A stretch of DNA of 64,000 bases from Variovorax gossypii. Lineage in GTDB: Bacteria > Pseudomonadota > Gammaproteobacteria > Burkholderiales > Burkholderiaceae_C. Shown here one piece after another: positions 26,057 through 33,807 of this stretch (its first letter is position 1; each line of letters opens with the position of its first letter). The notes below the pieces were generated by a model. That model saw nothing but the letters and a program-made list of their open reading frames with translations. It was not told where the DNA came from and did no database searches. Position numbers and translations under genes: made by a program. The stretch spans positions 682,001 through 746,000 of the forward strand of contig NZ_RXOE01000001.1 of the NCBI RefSeq assembly GCF_003965815.1. Direction: 5' to 3'.

Positions 26057-27001
26057 ATGTTCCGCTTCGCAGCCTCCCGCATCGCGATGGCGATCCCCAC
26101 ACTGCTGATCGTGGCGGTGTCGGTGTTCGTGCTGATACGGCTGATTCCCGGCGACCCCGCGCAGCTGCTGCTGGGCGACCTCGCCACGCCCGCCAGCCTG
26201 GCCGAGCTGCGCGAGCGCCTCGGCCTCGACCGCTCCGTGCCGGCGCAGTTCGGCATCTGGTTCGGCCACGTGCTGCAGGGCGACCTGGGCACGTCCATCA
26301 ACACCGGGCAGGACGTGCTCTCGCTCGTGACCGACCGCTTTCTCATCAGCGGCCGCATCGTGCTGGTGGCCGTGGCTCTGGCCGCGATGGTGGCGGTGCC
26401 CGCCGGCATGATCGCCGCGTGGAAGCAGAACCGCTCGCCCGACCTGCTGCTGGTGGGCGCGGCGACGATGCTGGTGTCCATTCCGACCTTCTGGCTCGGC
26501 CTGCTGCTTCTGCTGCTGTTCGGCCTGAAGCTGGGCTGGCTTCCGGTGGTGGGATACGTGGGCATTTCCGAGGACTGGAAGAACGGCCTGCTCTACCTGG
26601 TGCTGCCGATACTCACGCTGTTCCTGCACGAGATCGGCGTGCTGATGCGCATGGCGCGCGCCAGCACGCTCGAGGTGCTGCGGCTGGACTACATCACCCA
26701 CGCACGCGCCAAGGGCCTGTCGGAGCGCGCGGTGCTGATGCGCCATGCCTTCCGCAACGCCTTCGGCCCGACCTGGACGCTGATCGGCCTGGTGCTGGGC
26801 AACCTGCTCGGCGGCATCGCGGTGGTGGAGACGGTGTTCACCATTCCGGGCCTGGGCCGGCTGCTGGTCGACGCGATCTTCGCGCGCGACTACCCGGTGA
26901 TCCAGGGCTGCCTGCTCTTCGTGGCGGTGATCTACGTGGTGGTCAACCTCGTCATCGACCTTTGCTACCCCTTCTTCGACCCTCGAGTGGCCGTCGAATG
27001 A
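26057..27001 (+). CDS. Oligopeptide/dipeptide-type ABC permease (DppB-like)
   Basis: A 314-residue inner-membrane permease with six predicted segments. The N-terminus MFRFAASRIAMAIPTLLIVAVSVFVLIRLIPGDPA is the hallmark of DppB/OppB, as are ELRERLGLDRSVPAQFG and the EAA loop DYITHARAKGLSERAVLMRHAFRNAF. An AAGGAAGA ribosome site precedes the ATG. Its stop overlaps the ATG of the next permease (ATGA at 26998-27001). It forms the heterodimeric channel with the DppC-like partner. Confidence 0.95.
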   Translation: MFRFAASRIAMAIPTLLIVAVSVFVLIRLIPGDPAQLLLGDLATPASLAELRERLGLDRSVPAQFGIWFGHVLQGDLGTSINTGQDVLSLVTDRFLISGRIVLVAVALAAMVAVPAGMIAAWKQNRSPDLLLVGAATMLVSIPTFWLGLLLLLLFGLKLGWLPVVGYVGISEDWKNGLLYLVLPILTLFLHEIGVLMRMARASTLEVLRLDYITHARAKGLSERAVLMRHAFRNAFGPTWTLIGLVLGNLLGGIAVVETVFTIPGLGRLLVDAIFARDYPVIQGCLLFVAVIYVVVNLVIDLCYPFFDPRVAVE

Positions 27002-27834
27002 CAACGATGAAACGCAAGAAGCGCATTCCCCTCAACGCACTGATCGGCATCGCCATCGTCGGCCTGATCGTGGCCGCGGCGCTCGTCAGCCTCGTGTGGA
27101 CGCCGCACGATCCGCTGCGCATCAACTTCGGCTCGCGCCTGAAGCTGCCCGGCGGCGCCTTCCCGCTGGGCACCGACGAATTCGGCCGCGACGAGCTCTC
27201 GCGGCTCATGGCCGGCGCCGCCACCAGCGTGTGGATCGCGACGCTGACGGTCGGCTTCTCGATCGTCATGGGCAGCATCGTCGGCGTGCTGACGGGCTTC
27301 CTGCGCGGCTGGACCGACCGCATCGTGATGGCCTTCAACAACGCGCTGCTGGCCTTTCCGGGCCTGCTGCTGGCGCTGGGGCTGCTCGCGGTGGTGGGCG
27401 CGAACCAGTACGGCATCGTGCTGGCGCTCGGGCTGGCCTACACGCCCTCGGTGACGCGCATCGTGCGCGGCACGGTGCTGTCGCTGCGCGAGAAGGAGTT
27501 CATCGAATCCTCGCGCGTGCTGGGCAACTCCGAGCTCTACACCATGGTGCGCCACGTGCTGCCCAACTGCACCGCGCCGCTCACCGTGCTGGCCACGTCG
27601 ATGTTCGGCTGGGTGATATTGGCCGAGAGCGCGCTGTCCTTCCTCGGTCTGGGCGTGCCGCCGCCGGCACCCACCTGGGGCAACATGCTCGCTTCTGCCC
27701 GCCCGTTCATGGCGCAGGCCAGCTATCTCTCGATTCTTCCGGGCCTGTGCATCGCGCTGACGCTGCTGGGCATCAACCTGCTGGGCGACGCGGTGCGCGA
27801 CTGGCTCGATCCGCGCATGAAGGGCGTCCAATGA
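26998..27834 (+). CDS. Oligopeptide/dipeptide-type ABC permease (DppC-like)
   Basis: A 278-residue permease beginning MTTMKRKKRIPLNALIGIAIVGLIV. The periplasmic segment PHDPLRINFGSRLKLPGGAFPLGTDEFGRDELSRLMAGA is the DppC/OppC signature (GTDxxGRD), and the EAA loop is EFIESSRVLGNSELYTMVRHVLPN. The ALSFLGLGVPPPAPTWGNML tail is also typical. It overlaps the ATPase gene start by 4 bp. It pairs with the DppB-like protein to form the channel. Confidence 0.95.
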   Translation: MTTMKRKKRIPLNALIGIAIVGLIVAAALVSLVWTPHDPLRINFGSRLKLPGGAFPLGTDEFGRDELSRLMAGAATSVWIATLTVGFSIVMGSIVGVLTGFLRGWTDRIVMAFNNALLAFPGLLLALGLLAVVGANQYGIVLALGLAYTPSVTRIVRGTVLSLREKEFIESSRVLGNSELYTMVRHVLPNCTAPLTVLATSMFGWVILAESALSFLGLGVPPPAPTWGNMLASARPFMAQASYLSILPGLCIALTLLGINLLGDAVRDWLDPRMKGVQ

Positions 27835-29528
27835 GTTCACAGGCAACCCCACTGGTCAGCGTGGAAGGGCTGACGATCACCGTCGGCGCCGGCGGGCGAG
27901 AGATCGTGCGCAACGTGTCCTTCGACATCGCGCCGGGCGAAATGGTCGGCATCGTCGGCGAGTCGGGCAGCGGCAAGACGCAGGCCGCGCGCGCCATCAT
28001 GGGCCTCACGCCCCCGCCACTGGTGCGCGCCGCCGGGCGCATCCTGTTCGAGGGCGAAGACTTGGCACAGGCGAAGCCGGCGCGGCTGCGCGAACTGCGC
28101 GGCGCGCGCGTGGGCATGGTGTTCCAGGAACCGATGACCTCGCTGAACCCGTCGATGACCATCGGCAGGCAGCTCGGCGAAGCGCTCGCGCTGCACCGGC
28201 GCAACCTGTCGCCGGCCGCGCGGCAGGAACGCATCCTCGACATGCTGGCGCGCGTCGGCATCCGCGACCCCAAGGGCGCGCTCGATGCGTGGCCGCACGA
28301 GTTCTCTGGCGGCATGCGCCAGCGGATGATGCTGGCCTCGGTGATGCTGCTGGAGCCCGCGCTGCTGATCGCCGACGAGCCAACCACCGCGCTCGATGCC
28401 GTGGTGCAGCGCGACGTGCTGGAGCTCATGGTCGGCCTCACGCGCGAGCACAACACCGCCGTGCTGATGATCAGCCACGACCTGCCGATGGTGGCTCGCT
28501 TCACCCAGCGCATGGTCGTGATGCGCCACGGCGAGGTGCAGGAAACCGGCCGCACCGACGAGATGCTCGAACGCCCGAAGCACGAATACACCCGCGAGCT
28601 GCTGCAGGCCATGCCCCGCCGCCTGCCCGCGCGGCAGGTGACCGACCAGGCACCGGTGGTCGAGGTGCGCAACCTGGTGGTCGACTACGCGGGGCATCGC
28701 CGCCTGTTCGCCAAGGCCACGCCCAAGCGAGCGCTGCACGGCATCGACCTCGTCGTGCGGCCGCGCGAGGTGGTCGCGGTGGTCGGCGGCTCGGGTTCCG
28801 GCAAGACCACGCTGGGCCGCACCATCGCCGGGCTGCTCAAGCCCAGCGGCGGCGAGATCCTCTTCAACGGCCGGCCCATCCTGCGCTCCGACGCCGGCTG
28901 GTCCGACTACCGGCTGCAGTGCCAGATGGTCTTCCAGGACCCGTACGCCTCGCTCGATCCGCGCATGACCATCGGCCAGCTCGTGGGCGAAGGCCTGCGA
29001 CTGGTCAAGGGCATGTCGGCGCCCGACAAGGCCCGCCGCGCGCAGGAGGTGCTCGACGAAGTGGGCCTGGGCACGGGCTTCGCGCAGCGCTACGCGCACG
29101 AACTCTCGGGCGGGCAACGCCAGCGCGTGGCCATCGCGCGCGCCATCGTGCGGCGGCCGAGCTTCGTCATCGCCGACGAGCCGGTGTCGGCACTCGACGT
29201 GACGGTGCGCGCGCAGGTGCTGGAGCTGTTCGCCGAGCTGCAGAAGCGCCACGGCTTCTCGTGCCTCTTCATCAGCCACGATCTCGGCGTGGTCGAGCAG
29301 GTGGCCGACCGCGTGATCGTGATGCAGGACGGCCGCATCGTCGAGCAGGGCTCGCGCGACACCGTGTTCGACGCGCCGCAGCAGGACTACACGCGCAAGC
29401 TGCTGTCCGCCATTCCGGCGCTGGAGCCGACAACCGGCGGCGGCGTGCGGCTGCGCTGGCGCTTCGGGGCCGAGTCCCCTGCCCTGGCCACGACCGCTGC
29501 CTCTCCGTCCGCGCCGGCCTTCGCCTGA
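27831..29528 (+). CDS. Fused dipeptide ABC ATPase (DppD-DppF in one chain)
   Basis: A 565-residue protein with two complete ABC modules, so no separate DppD and DppF are needed. Module one has Walker A GESGSGKT (43-50), a Q-loop VFQEPMTSLNP, signature SGGMRQR and Walker B LLIADEPTTALD. Module two has Walker A GGSGSGKTT (about 319-327), VFQDPYASLDP, signature SGGQRQR and FVIADEPVSALD. Such fusions (YejF/GsiA-like) are common in proteobacteria. Translation is coupled to the preceding permease by an ATGA overlap. The C-terminal 30 or so residues are Ala/Pro-rich and probably not structured. Confidence 0.95.
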   Translation: MSSQATPLVSVEGLTITVGAGGREIVRNVSFDIAPGEMVGIVGESGSGKTQAARAIMGLTPPPLVRAAGRILFEGEDLAQAKPARLRELRGARVGMVFQEPMTSLNPSMTIGRQLGEALALHRRNLSPAARQERILDMLARVGIRDPKGALDAWPHEFSGGMRQRMMLASVMLLEPALLIADEPTTALDAVVQRDVLELMVGLTREHNTAVLMISHDLPMVARFTQRMVVMRHGEVQETGRTDEMLERPKHEYTRELLQAMPRRLPARQVTDQAPVVEVRNLVVDYAGHRRLFAKATPKRALHGIDLVVRPREVVAVVGGSGSGKTTLGRTIAGLLKPSGGEILFNGRPILRSDAGWSDYRLQCQMVFQDPYASLDPRMTIGQLVGEGLRLVKGMSAPDKARRAQEVLDEVGLGTGFAQRYAHELSGGQRQRVAIARAIVRRPSFVIADEPVSALDVTVRAQVLELFAELQKRHGFSCLFISHDLGVVEQVADRVIVMQDGRIVEQGSRDTVFDAPQQDYTRKLLSAIPALEPTTGGGVRLRWRFGAESPALATTAASPSAPAFA

Positions 29529-29563
29529 TTTCCTTTCTTGTCATCGCACCGCAGGAGTTCCTC

Positions 29564-31132
29564 ATGTCCCGCTTCTTCAACTTCCGCCACGCCGCCATCG
29601 CGGCAGCCTGCCTTGCCGCATCGGGCGCCTTCGCGCAGACCAGCATCACCGTGGCCCAGCCGGCCGACATCCGTTCCACCAACCCCGGCGTGAACCGCGA
29701 CAACACCACCGACGGCGTGGTGCTCAACATCGTCGAGGGGCTGGTCGGCTATCGCCAGGACGGCGGCGTGGCACCGCTGCTGGCGCAGTCGGTCGACGTC
29801 TCGACCGACGGCCTGACCTACACCTTCAAGCTGCGCAAGGGCGTGAAGTTCCACAACGACGCGCCCATGACCTCCGCCGACGTGGCCTGGAACTGGAAGC
29901 GCTACATGGACCCGAAGACCGACTGGCGCTGCACCGCCGAGTACGACGGCCGCAACGGCCTGAAGGTGGTGGAAACCACCACGCCCGACGACAGCACCTT
30001 CGTGATGAAGATCAACAAGCCTTCGGCCGTGTTTCTCGACACGCTCGCGCGCACCGACTGCGGCATGACGGCCATCCTGCACAAGAGCTCGGTGAAGGCC
30101 GACGGCAGCTGGGACAAGCCCGTGGGCACCGGCCCCTTCAAGTTCGTCGAGTGGAAGCGCGGCGAATACGTCACGCTGGCGGCCTTCAAGGGCTACACCT
30201 CGACGCCCGGCGCCACCAAGTCCGACGGCTACGTCGGACTGAAGGCGCCGCTGGTGGACTCGGTGAAATTTCTCGTCGTGCCCGACGCGGCCACTGCGGC
30301 GGCGGGCCTGAAGTCCGGCGCCATCGACGCCGGCCAGATCACGGCGAGCGACGCGCAGGAGCTCAAGAACGACCGCAACCTCACGGTGCAGGCGCCGCCC
30401 CAGGCCGTCAAGAACGTGCTGTTGATCCAGACGCGCGACCCGCTGCTGAAGAACCAGAAGCTGCGCCAGGCGATCGCGGCCTCGCTCGACATCGAGCAGA
30501 TCGCGGCGGCCGCTTCCGAGGGGCTGGGCTCGGTCAACAACTCGGCCATCCACAAGGGCTCGGCCTTCTACAGCGCCGCCCAGAAGAAGGGGTGGCGCTA
30601 CGACCCCGCGCAGGCCGCGAAGCTGCTGCGCGAGGCCGGCTACAAGGGCGAGAAGATCACCATCCAGACCAACAAGCGCGCCCACGTGCCCAGCTACACG
30701 GTGGCGGTGCTGGCACAGGCCATGATGCAGTCGGTGGGCATCAATGCGCAGATCGAGGTGCTCGAATGGGCCACGCAGCTCGACCGCTACAACAGCGGCA
30801 ACTACCAGATGAGCTCTTTCAGCTATTCCTCGCGCCTCGATCCGGCGCTGAGCTACGAGCAGTTCTCGGGCCCGAAGGACAAGCAGGCGCGCAAGGTGTG
30901 GGACGACCCGCAGGCGCAGAAGCTGATCGACGAGAGCTTCGCCGAGTCCGACCCGAAGAAGCGCCAGGTTCTCTTCGACCAGATCCACGCGCTGATGATC
31001 CAGCAGGTGCCAATGGTGATGCTGTTCAACGACCTCGACGCATGGGCCGTGCGCAAGCGCGTGAGCGGCTTCGCGGTGTGGGAAGGCAAGCCGCGCCTCT
31101 GGGGCGTTTCGGTCGCCGCTGCGCGCAGCTAG
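29564..31132 (+). CDS. Periplasmic oligopeptide-type substrate-binding protein (SBP_bac_5)
   Basis: A 522-residue binding protein with a Sec signal peptide (MSRFFNFRHAAIAAACLAAS then GAFA) and predicted cleavage after residue 24. The SBP_bac_5 core includes GLVGYRQDGGVAPLLAQSVDVSTDG, YTFKLRKGVKFHNDAPMTSADVAWNWKR and GTGPFKFVEWKRGEYV. It is the last gene of the C45-hydrolase-ABC operon, 35 bp after the fused ATPase. The ligand may be a peptide, an N-acyl amine, a glutathione-like compound or an opine; the adjacent amide-bond hydrolase favours an amide-containing ligand. This is inference. Confidence 0.94.
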   Translation: MSRFFNFRHAAIAAACLAASGAFAQTSITVAQPADIRSTNPGVNRDNTTDGVVLNIVEGLVGYRQDGGVAPLLAQSVDVSTDGLTYTFKLRKGVKFHNDAPMTSADVAWNWKRYMDPKTDWRCTAEYDGRNGLKVVETTTPDDSTFVMKINKPSAVFLDTLARTDCGMTAILHKSSVKADGSWDKPVGTGPFKFVEWKRGEYVTLAAFKGYTSTPGATKSDGYVGLKAPLVDSVKFLVVPDAATAAAGLKSGAIDAGQITASDAQELKNDRNLTVQAPPQAVKNVLLIQTRDPLLKNQKLRQAIAASLDIEQIAAAASEGLGSVNNSAIHKGSAFYSAAQKKGWRYDPAQAAKLLREAGYKGEKITIQTNKRAHVPSYTVAVLAQAMMQSVGINAQIEVLEWATQLDRYNSGNYQMSSFSYSSRLDPALSYEQFSGPKDKQARKVWDDPQAQKLIDESFAESDPKKRQVLFDQIHALMIQQVPMVMLFNDLDAWAVRKRVSGFAVWEGKPRLWGVSVAAARS

Positions 31133-31143
31133 CGCGCTGCCGC

Positions 31144-31734
31144 TCAGGCCGGCAGGACCTTGGCGAGGTCCGCCTTCAGGCTCGTGGCGCGTTCCGGCGC
31201 GCGCGCCAAGCCGGCATCGACCAGCGCCTGCGCCCGCTCGCGGTCGCCCAGGTGCACCGCGATGCGCGCGAGATGCAGCGCCGTTCGCGCGTGGATCTGG
31301 CCCGGATCGGTTTCGCGCAGCATCTGCTCGAAGCTCTGCGGATAGCTGCCATGCCGGGCGAAGAAGGCACGGCCCGGGCCGGCCCATTCGCTCACGATGA
31401 ATTCCACGCTTTCCTCGGCCTGCTCCTTCGACGTGCCGTAGGCCCAGCCGAAGGCCGGTCCGGGCGGCGGCTCCATGCGGTCGCGGAAGACGCAGCCGGC
31501 CTCCTCCATCTCCTCGGGCGCCACCGTGCCACCACCTTCGCTCGGCAGAAAGGCGAGGTGCGCGCCGAGGTTGAGGTAGCAGGCCTTGCCGCCGCTCGCG
31601 CCCTGCACGTTGAACACATGGATCAACGGCCCGTCGATGCGGCGCAGCGTCTGGCCGGAGCCCTGGAAGCCTTCGGCCTTCAGCACGGGATACAGCTTCT
31701 GCGACAGCAGCTTGAGGAAAGTGGTGCGGTTCAT
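31144..31734 (-). CDS. DUF4304-like protein
   Basis: A 196-residue cytoplasmic protein beginning MNRTTFLKLLSQKLYPVLKAEGFQGSGQTLRR, then IHVFNVQGASGGKACYLNLGAHLAFLP. The Phe-x-Gly-x-G start, the strand with a conserved FNVQ and the NLG strand fit the DUF4304 family, whose function is unknown. The C-terminal half (HARTALHLARIAVHLGDRERAQALVDAGLARAP) looks like a TPR-type helical pair. Its ATG overlaps the stop of the AlkB-like gene (ATGA), so the two are cotranscribed. Confidence 0.75.
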   Translation of the reverse strand: MNRTTFLKLLSQKLYPVLKAEGFQGSGQTLRRIDGPLIHVFNVQGASGGKACYLNLGAHLAFLPSEGGGTVAPEEMEEAGCVFRDRMEPPPGPAFGWAYGTSKEQAEESVEFIVSEWAGPGRAFFARHGSYPQSFEQMLRETDPGQIHARTALHLARIAVHLGDRERAQALVDAGLARAPERATSLKADLAKVLPA

Positions 31735-32351
31735 GTGCGAGACAGCCTCCGGGTACGCAAGGTGATCGAGTATCGCAAGGCCTTCGTCGGCGCGATGGCG
31801 TGCTGCCACTCCCAGCGCGCCGGACCGCGCAGCAGGTACACGGAGCGCGGCTCGATCAGGAATTCGAGCGTGGCGGGGCCCGATGCCGGCGCGCCGCGCA
31901 CGTAGGGCCGGAACTGCATCACCGCATCGTCTTGCAGCGAGACGCCGATGATGTCCTCGAAGTCGGGCACATCGCGGTGCCAGCCCAACGGCGTGCCGGG
32001 CCGGTACTCGGCGATCAGCATGTGGGTGAGTTCCTCGGGCGCCATGCCGGCCCACGCCGCCGCCTTCGCCCGCAGCGGATGCAGCGCCTCGGGCAGCGGC
32101 GCGCCGGGCTTCAGGCGGTTGGTGTCGAAGTCGTAGCTGCCGCCGAAGCTGGTGCCTCGGCGCCGCGCCGTGTATTCCTTGTAGCGCATCTCCTTGAGCG
32201 GCAAGGCCTGCACGATGCGCAGCAGCCCGGCTTCTTCCTCGCGCGACAGGAACCCGCTTTCATAGCGCAGTCCCTCGATGGCGGCCACCGGCGCCTCGCC
32301 GAACAGATCGGGTTGGCCGGCATGTTCGAGGCGTCTGGTGGCGCGCGTCAT
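31731..32351 (-). CDS. AlkB-like 2-oxoglutarate/Fe(II) dioxygenase
   Basis: A 206-residue enzyme of the AlkB/ALKBH2 family, which uses Fe(II) and 2-oxoglutarate to remove alkyl groups from bases. The iron ligands are His125 and Asp127 in LGWHRDVPDF and His184 in WEWQHAIAP; the 2-oxoglutarate arginines are Arg193 and Arg199 in LRYSITLRTRR. The strand before the first ligand, EELTHMLIAEYRPGTP, and the SFGGSYDFDTNRL loop fit the family. It has no adjacent ada or alkA, and the partner on its transcript is the DUF4304 protein. Substrate could be nucleic acid or protein. Confidence 0.93.
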   Translation of the reverse strand: MTRATRRLEHAGQPDLFGEAPVAAIEGLRYESGFLSREEEAGLLRIVQALPLKEMRYKEYTARRRGTSFGGSYDFDTNRLKPGAPLPEALHPLRAKAAAWAGMAPEELTHMLIAEYRPGTPLGWHRDVPDFEDIIGVSLQDDAVMQFRPYVRGAPASGPATLEFLIEPRSVYLLRGPARWEWQHAIAPTKALRYSITLRTRRLSRT

Positions 32352-32378
32352 CTGGTCTGTCTTCTTGCCGTCAAGCCG

Positions 32379-33629
32379 CTACGGTCGCCACACGCGAACC
32401 CAGTCGACTTCCATGGTCGCGTTGGTGCTCGCGCCCAGCGGGCCGTAGCCGCCGGGCGGGATGAGGCCCGCCCAGCCGCCGTTCTTGATCTCGCAGGTGA
32501 GCTTGATGTATTCGTCGTTCAGGGAAATGCCTTCCTTGATGGTCGCGTACGGCGTCTCCGCGCCGTCGAGGTAGAACTGGTATCCCTCCGGCGTCCAGAG
32601 CACACCCACCGTGTGCCAGCTGGAGAACGACTGCTTTTCCGGCAGCCGCTGCGGACCGCTGCCGCGGGAGATCGTCTTTCCGTTCTCGTAGCCGTTCCAA
32701 TGCACCGCGCTCGAGAACTCGTTGCTGATGTCCGCTGCGTTGTCCTTCGAAACCGCCCGGTGCTCGATGATGTCCACCTCCACGCCGGCGGCCGGATTCG
32801 GCGGCTCGGCCGCCCTGTTGGCCTGGGACATCAACCAGACCGCTCCCCACTGCCCCGGCCTGGATGCGAAGCGGACGCTGGCCTCGATGTATCCGAAGCG
32901 GAATTCGTAGAGACCTCTGGTAATCAGCCACCCCGTGTGGTGCCTGCCGGTCGACGGGTCCGTGTAGGTCGAGATCTTCAGGACGCTGTCCTCGACTTTC
33001 ACGGCATCGACCGTCTGGAATGCGTCGTCGCGAACATTGGTGCCCAAGCTCCACCTGGCACGGTCTACAGCCCTGCCCTCGAACTCGTCGTGCCATGCGA
33101 GCTTGTAGCCATCCGCCGACTTGGGCGCATGCGACACCACCAACTGAGTGCTTGATCGCGCCGTTCCTCCGGCCGTCCGGACGGAAATCTCGCCGGTCTT
33201 GGCCGACTCGGGCACGGTCGCTGAAATCTGGCTCGCGGAGTCGACGCGGAGCTTCGTCGCAGGCACCCCGCCGAAACTGACGAAGGCATTCGAGTCGAAT
33301 TCGGCACCCGTGATGACAATTACGTTTCCTCGTATTGCAAAGGCCGGAGAAAAAGAATGGATGACCGGATTTTTTGCCAGAGGCGCTGCGAACGGTGATG
33401 TAGCCGCGGTTTGCGCTGATGCGGTCGAAGATGCGTTTTCTGCAGCCGGATTTGTTACTGGAGACGAAAAGCTCCCGCCGTTTACGCTGCCGCCAGAATT
33501 CCCTCCTCCGCATCCGGCAACAACTGAAGTTCCCAATAGCGCCGTCGCAGTTCGCGCCCCCGTCTGCAGAAACTGCCTGCGTGATTTCTCCGCGGCCACT
33601 GGTTGCTCAATTGAGCGATTTGATTTCAT
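32379..33629 (-). CDS. Exported GH16-family glycoside hydrolase, lipoprotein with IPT/TIG domain
   Basis: A 416-residue protein starting at the ATG at 33627-33629. Residues 16-24 contain a twin-arginine motif (SRRQFLQTG) and residues 37-40 a lipobox VAGC, followed by Gly/Ser-rich linker. An IPT/TIG-like beta domain (about 88-166, VIHSFSPAFAIRGNVIVITG) precedes the catalytic domain. The GH16 active-site motif is EVDIIE at residues 284-289, with the two catalytic Glu and the central Asp. Enzymes of this family cut beta-1,3/1,4-glucans, laminarin, agar or carrageenan. The leader and the upstream 60 bases have lower GC than the rest. Which polysaccharide is cut cannot be told here. Confidence 0.9.
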   Translation of the reverse strand: MKSNRSIEQPVAAEKSRRQFLQTGARTATALLGTSVVAGCGGGNSGGSVNGGSFSSPVTNPAAENASSTASAQTAATSPFAAPLAKNPVIHSFSPAFAIRGNVIVITGAEFDSNAFVSFGGVPATKLRVDSASQISATVPESAKTGEISVRTAGGTARSSTQLVVSHAPKSADGYKLAWHDEFEGRAVDRARWSLGTNVRDDAFQTVDAVKVEDSVLKISTYTDPSTGRHHTGWLITRGLYEFRFGYIEASVRFASRPGQWGAVWLMSQANRAAEPPNPAAGVEVDIIEHRAVSKDNAADISNEFSSAVHWNGYENGKTISRGSGPQRLPEKQSFSSWHTVGVLWTPEGYQFYLDGAETPYATIKEGISLNDEYIKLTCEIKNGGWAGLIPPGGYGPLGASTNATMEVDWVRVWRP

Positions 33630-33807
33630 GGAAAGCTTTCCTCCTTGCGTGAATTTGCCTTCCAATTTTAATTTCGCTTCAAATCGCCCAATAAGATAAC
33701 AATTCAATTTGTCATTTAAGCCAACGCGCGCTCTCAAATCAATACCGGCAAGCGGCACGCAAACCTTCAATAGTTTGCAATTGCGCCCGATCCGAACCGG
33801 ATTCGAC

